Origin: Hirsutella rhossiliensis
Taxonomy: Eukaryota > Ascomycota > Sordariomycetes > Hypocreales > Ophiocordycipitaceae
Length of the DNA stretch: 64,000 nucleotides
Assembly: GCF_020360975.1 (NCBI RefSeq)
Contig: NW_025408680.1
Coordinates: forward strand, 1,736,001-1,800,000
Reading direction: 5' to 3'
The notes beneath the pieces were generated by a model. The model saw only the letters and a list, made by a program, of their open reading frames with translations, was not told the origin of the DNA and made no database searches. Each line of letters begins with the position of its first letter. The first letter of the stretch is position 1. The translations under genes were made by a program, and so were the position numbers. Shown here one piece after another: positions 63,894 through 64,000 of the stretch.

Positions 63894-64000
63894 TATCCAT
63901 AAGGACGTCGGCGACTCTCTCTTGAGACACTCTTATCGTGTCAGCGGCCCGCTGGCTAACCGTAGAAGCCGAGAGTGCCGATTGGCCCCGCACGCGTGCG
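63880..64000 (-). CDS. Probable ORF1 C-terminus of non-LTR element 2 (partial)
   Basis: A frame open from the window edge reads TVSQRAADTIRVSQERVADV then LMDNAEC and stops at TAA 63,880-63,882, overlapping the ORF2 start by 14 bases in another frame. Overlap of ORF1 and ORF2 is common in such elements. The short length makes this a weak call. Confidence 0.3.
   Translation of the reverse strand, partial: ARVRGQSALSASTVSQRAADTIRVSQERVADVLMDNAEC

Larger units (their letters stand above)
60112..64000 (-). mobile_element. Non-LTR retrotransposon 2, running off the right edge
   Basis: A minus-strand element with endonuclease and RT but no RNase H in ORF2. The 3' end is a trinucleotide tail (TAG on the plus strand, 60,115-60,136). 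Its 3' untranslated region is 60,137-60,621. It inserted at the 5' side of the recombinase gene. It is a different family from element 1: no TAATG junction, no RNase H and a different tail. Confidence 0.8.

Overview
The window reads as repeat-dominated DNA of a filamentous ascomycete (Pezizomycotina). Supporting signs are short GT-AG introns of 48-100 bp, RepHel Helitrons with a DUF6570-like N-terminus, Tad-like non-LTR elements with CCHC gag proteins, a fungal Ty1/copia element, a hAT element and a DUF3435/FluG-type tyrosine recombinase with C2H2 fingers. The order within the ascomycetes is not decided by the sequence. No bacterial-style operon or CRISPR array is present. Nearly everything is mobile DNA or host genes damaged by it.

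Bases 1 to about 36,936 hold a head-to-tail array of four Helitrons, all with RepHel on the minus strand: A (only its 5' part, cut by the window start), B, C and D. Two diverged subfamilies alternate: A and C form one, B and D the other. Each unit carries (i) RepHel: DUF6570-like zinc module, Rep with HUH and two-tyrosine motifs, PIF1 helicase, and a conserved small intron; (ii) a subfamily-specific, tandem-repeat-rich upstream region; (iii) a divergently transcribed plus-strand accessory gene of unknown family with a C-terminal nuclear-localisation-like motif. B and D also carry a MYND zinc-finger gene. Most copies are broken by single-base indels, often in homopolymers and at different places in different copies.

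Bases 36,937-42,720 are a minus-strand non-LTR element (gag; endonuclease, RT, RNase H) with a UAAUG stop-start junction. It marks the right edge of the array. From there to about 60.1 kb the DNA is less GC-rich and partly of host origin. A multi-pass membrane protein gene is split into three pieces by Copia LTR sequences: a matching 5-bp duplication in opposite orientations and continuing reading frames point to insertion followed by inversion. A Ty1/copia element fills 45,193-51,285. A hAT element (52,697-55,530) has matching TIRs and an 8-bp duplication, and contains a solo LTR with its own 5-bp duplication. A minus-strand gene with SUMO-interacting-like motifs (56,632-57,840) contains a related 280-bp MITE that keeps its frame open, adding 96 codons. 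Next to it lies a decayed DUF3435-type recombinase/zinc-finger gene, cut at its 5' side by a second non-LTR element running off the right edge.

The strongest leads are the conserved Helitron accessory gene, the in-frame MITE in the SIM-like gene, and the TSD-documented disruption of the membrane-protein gene. All calls come from reading the sequence; no database search was run.
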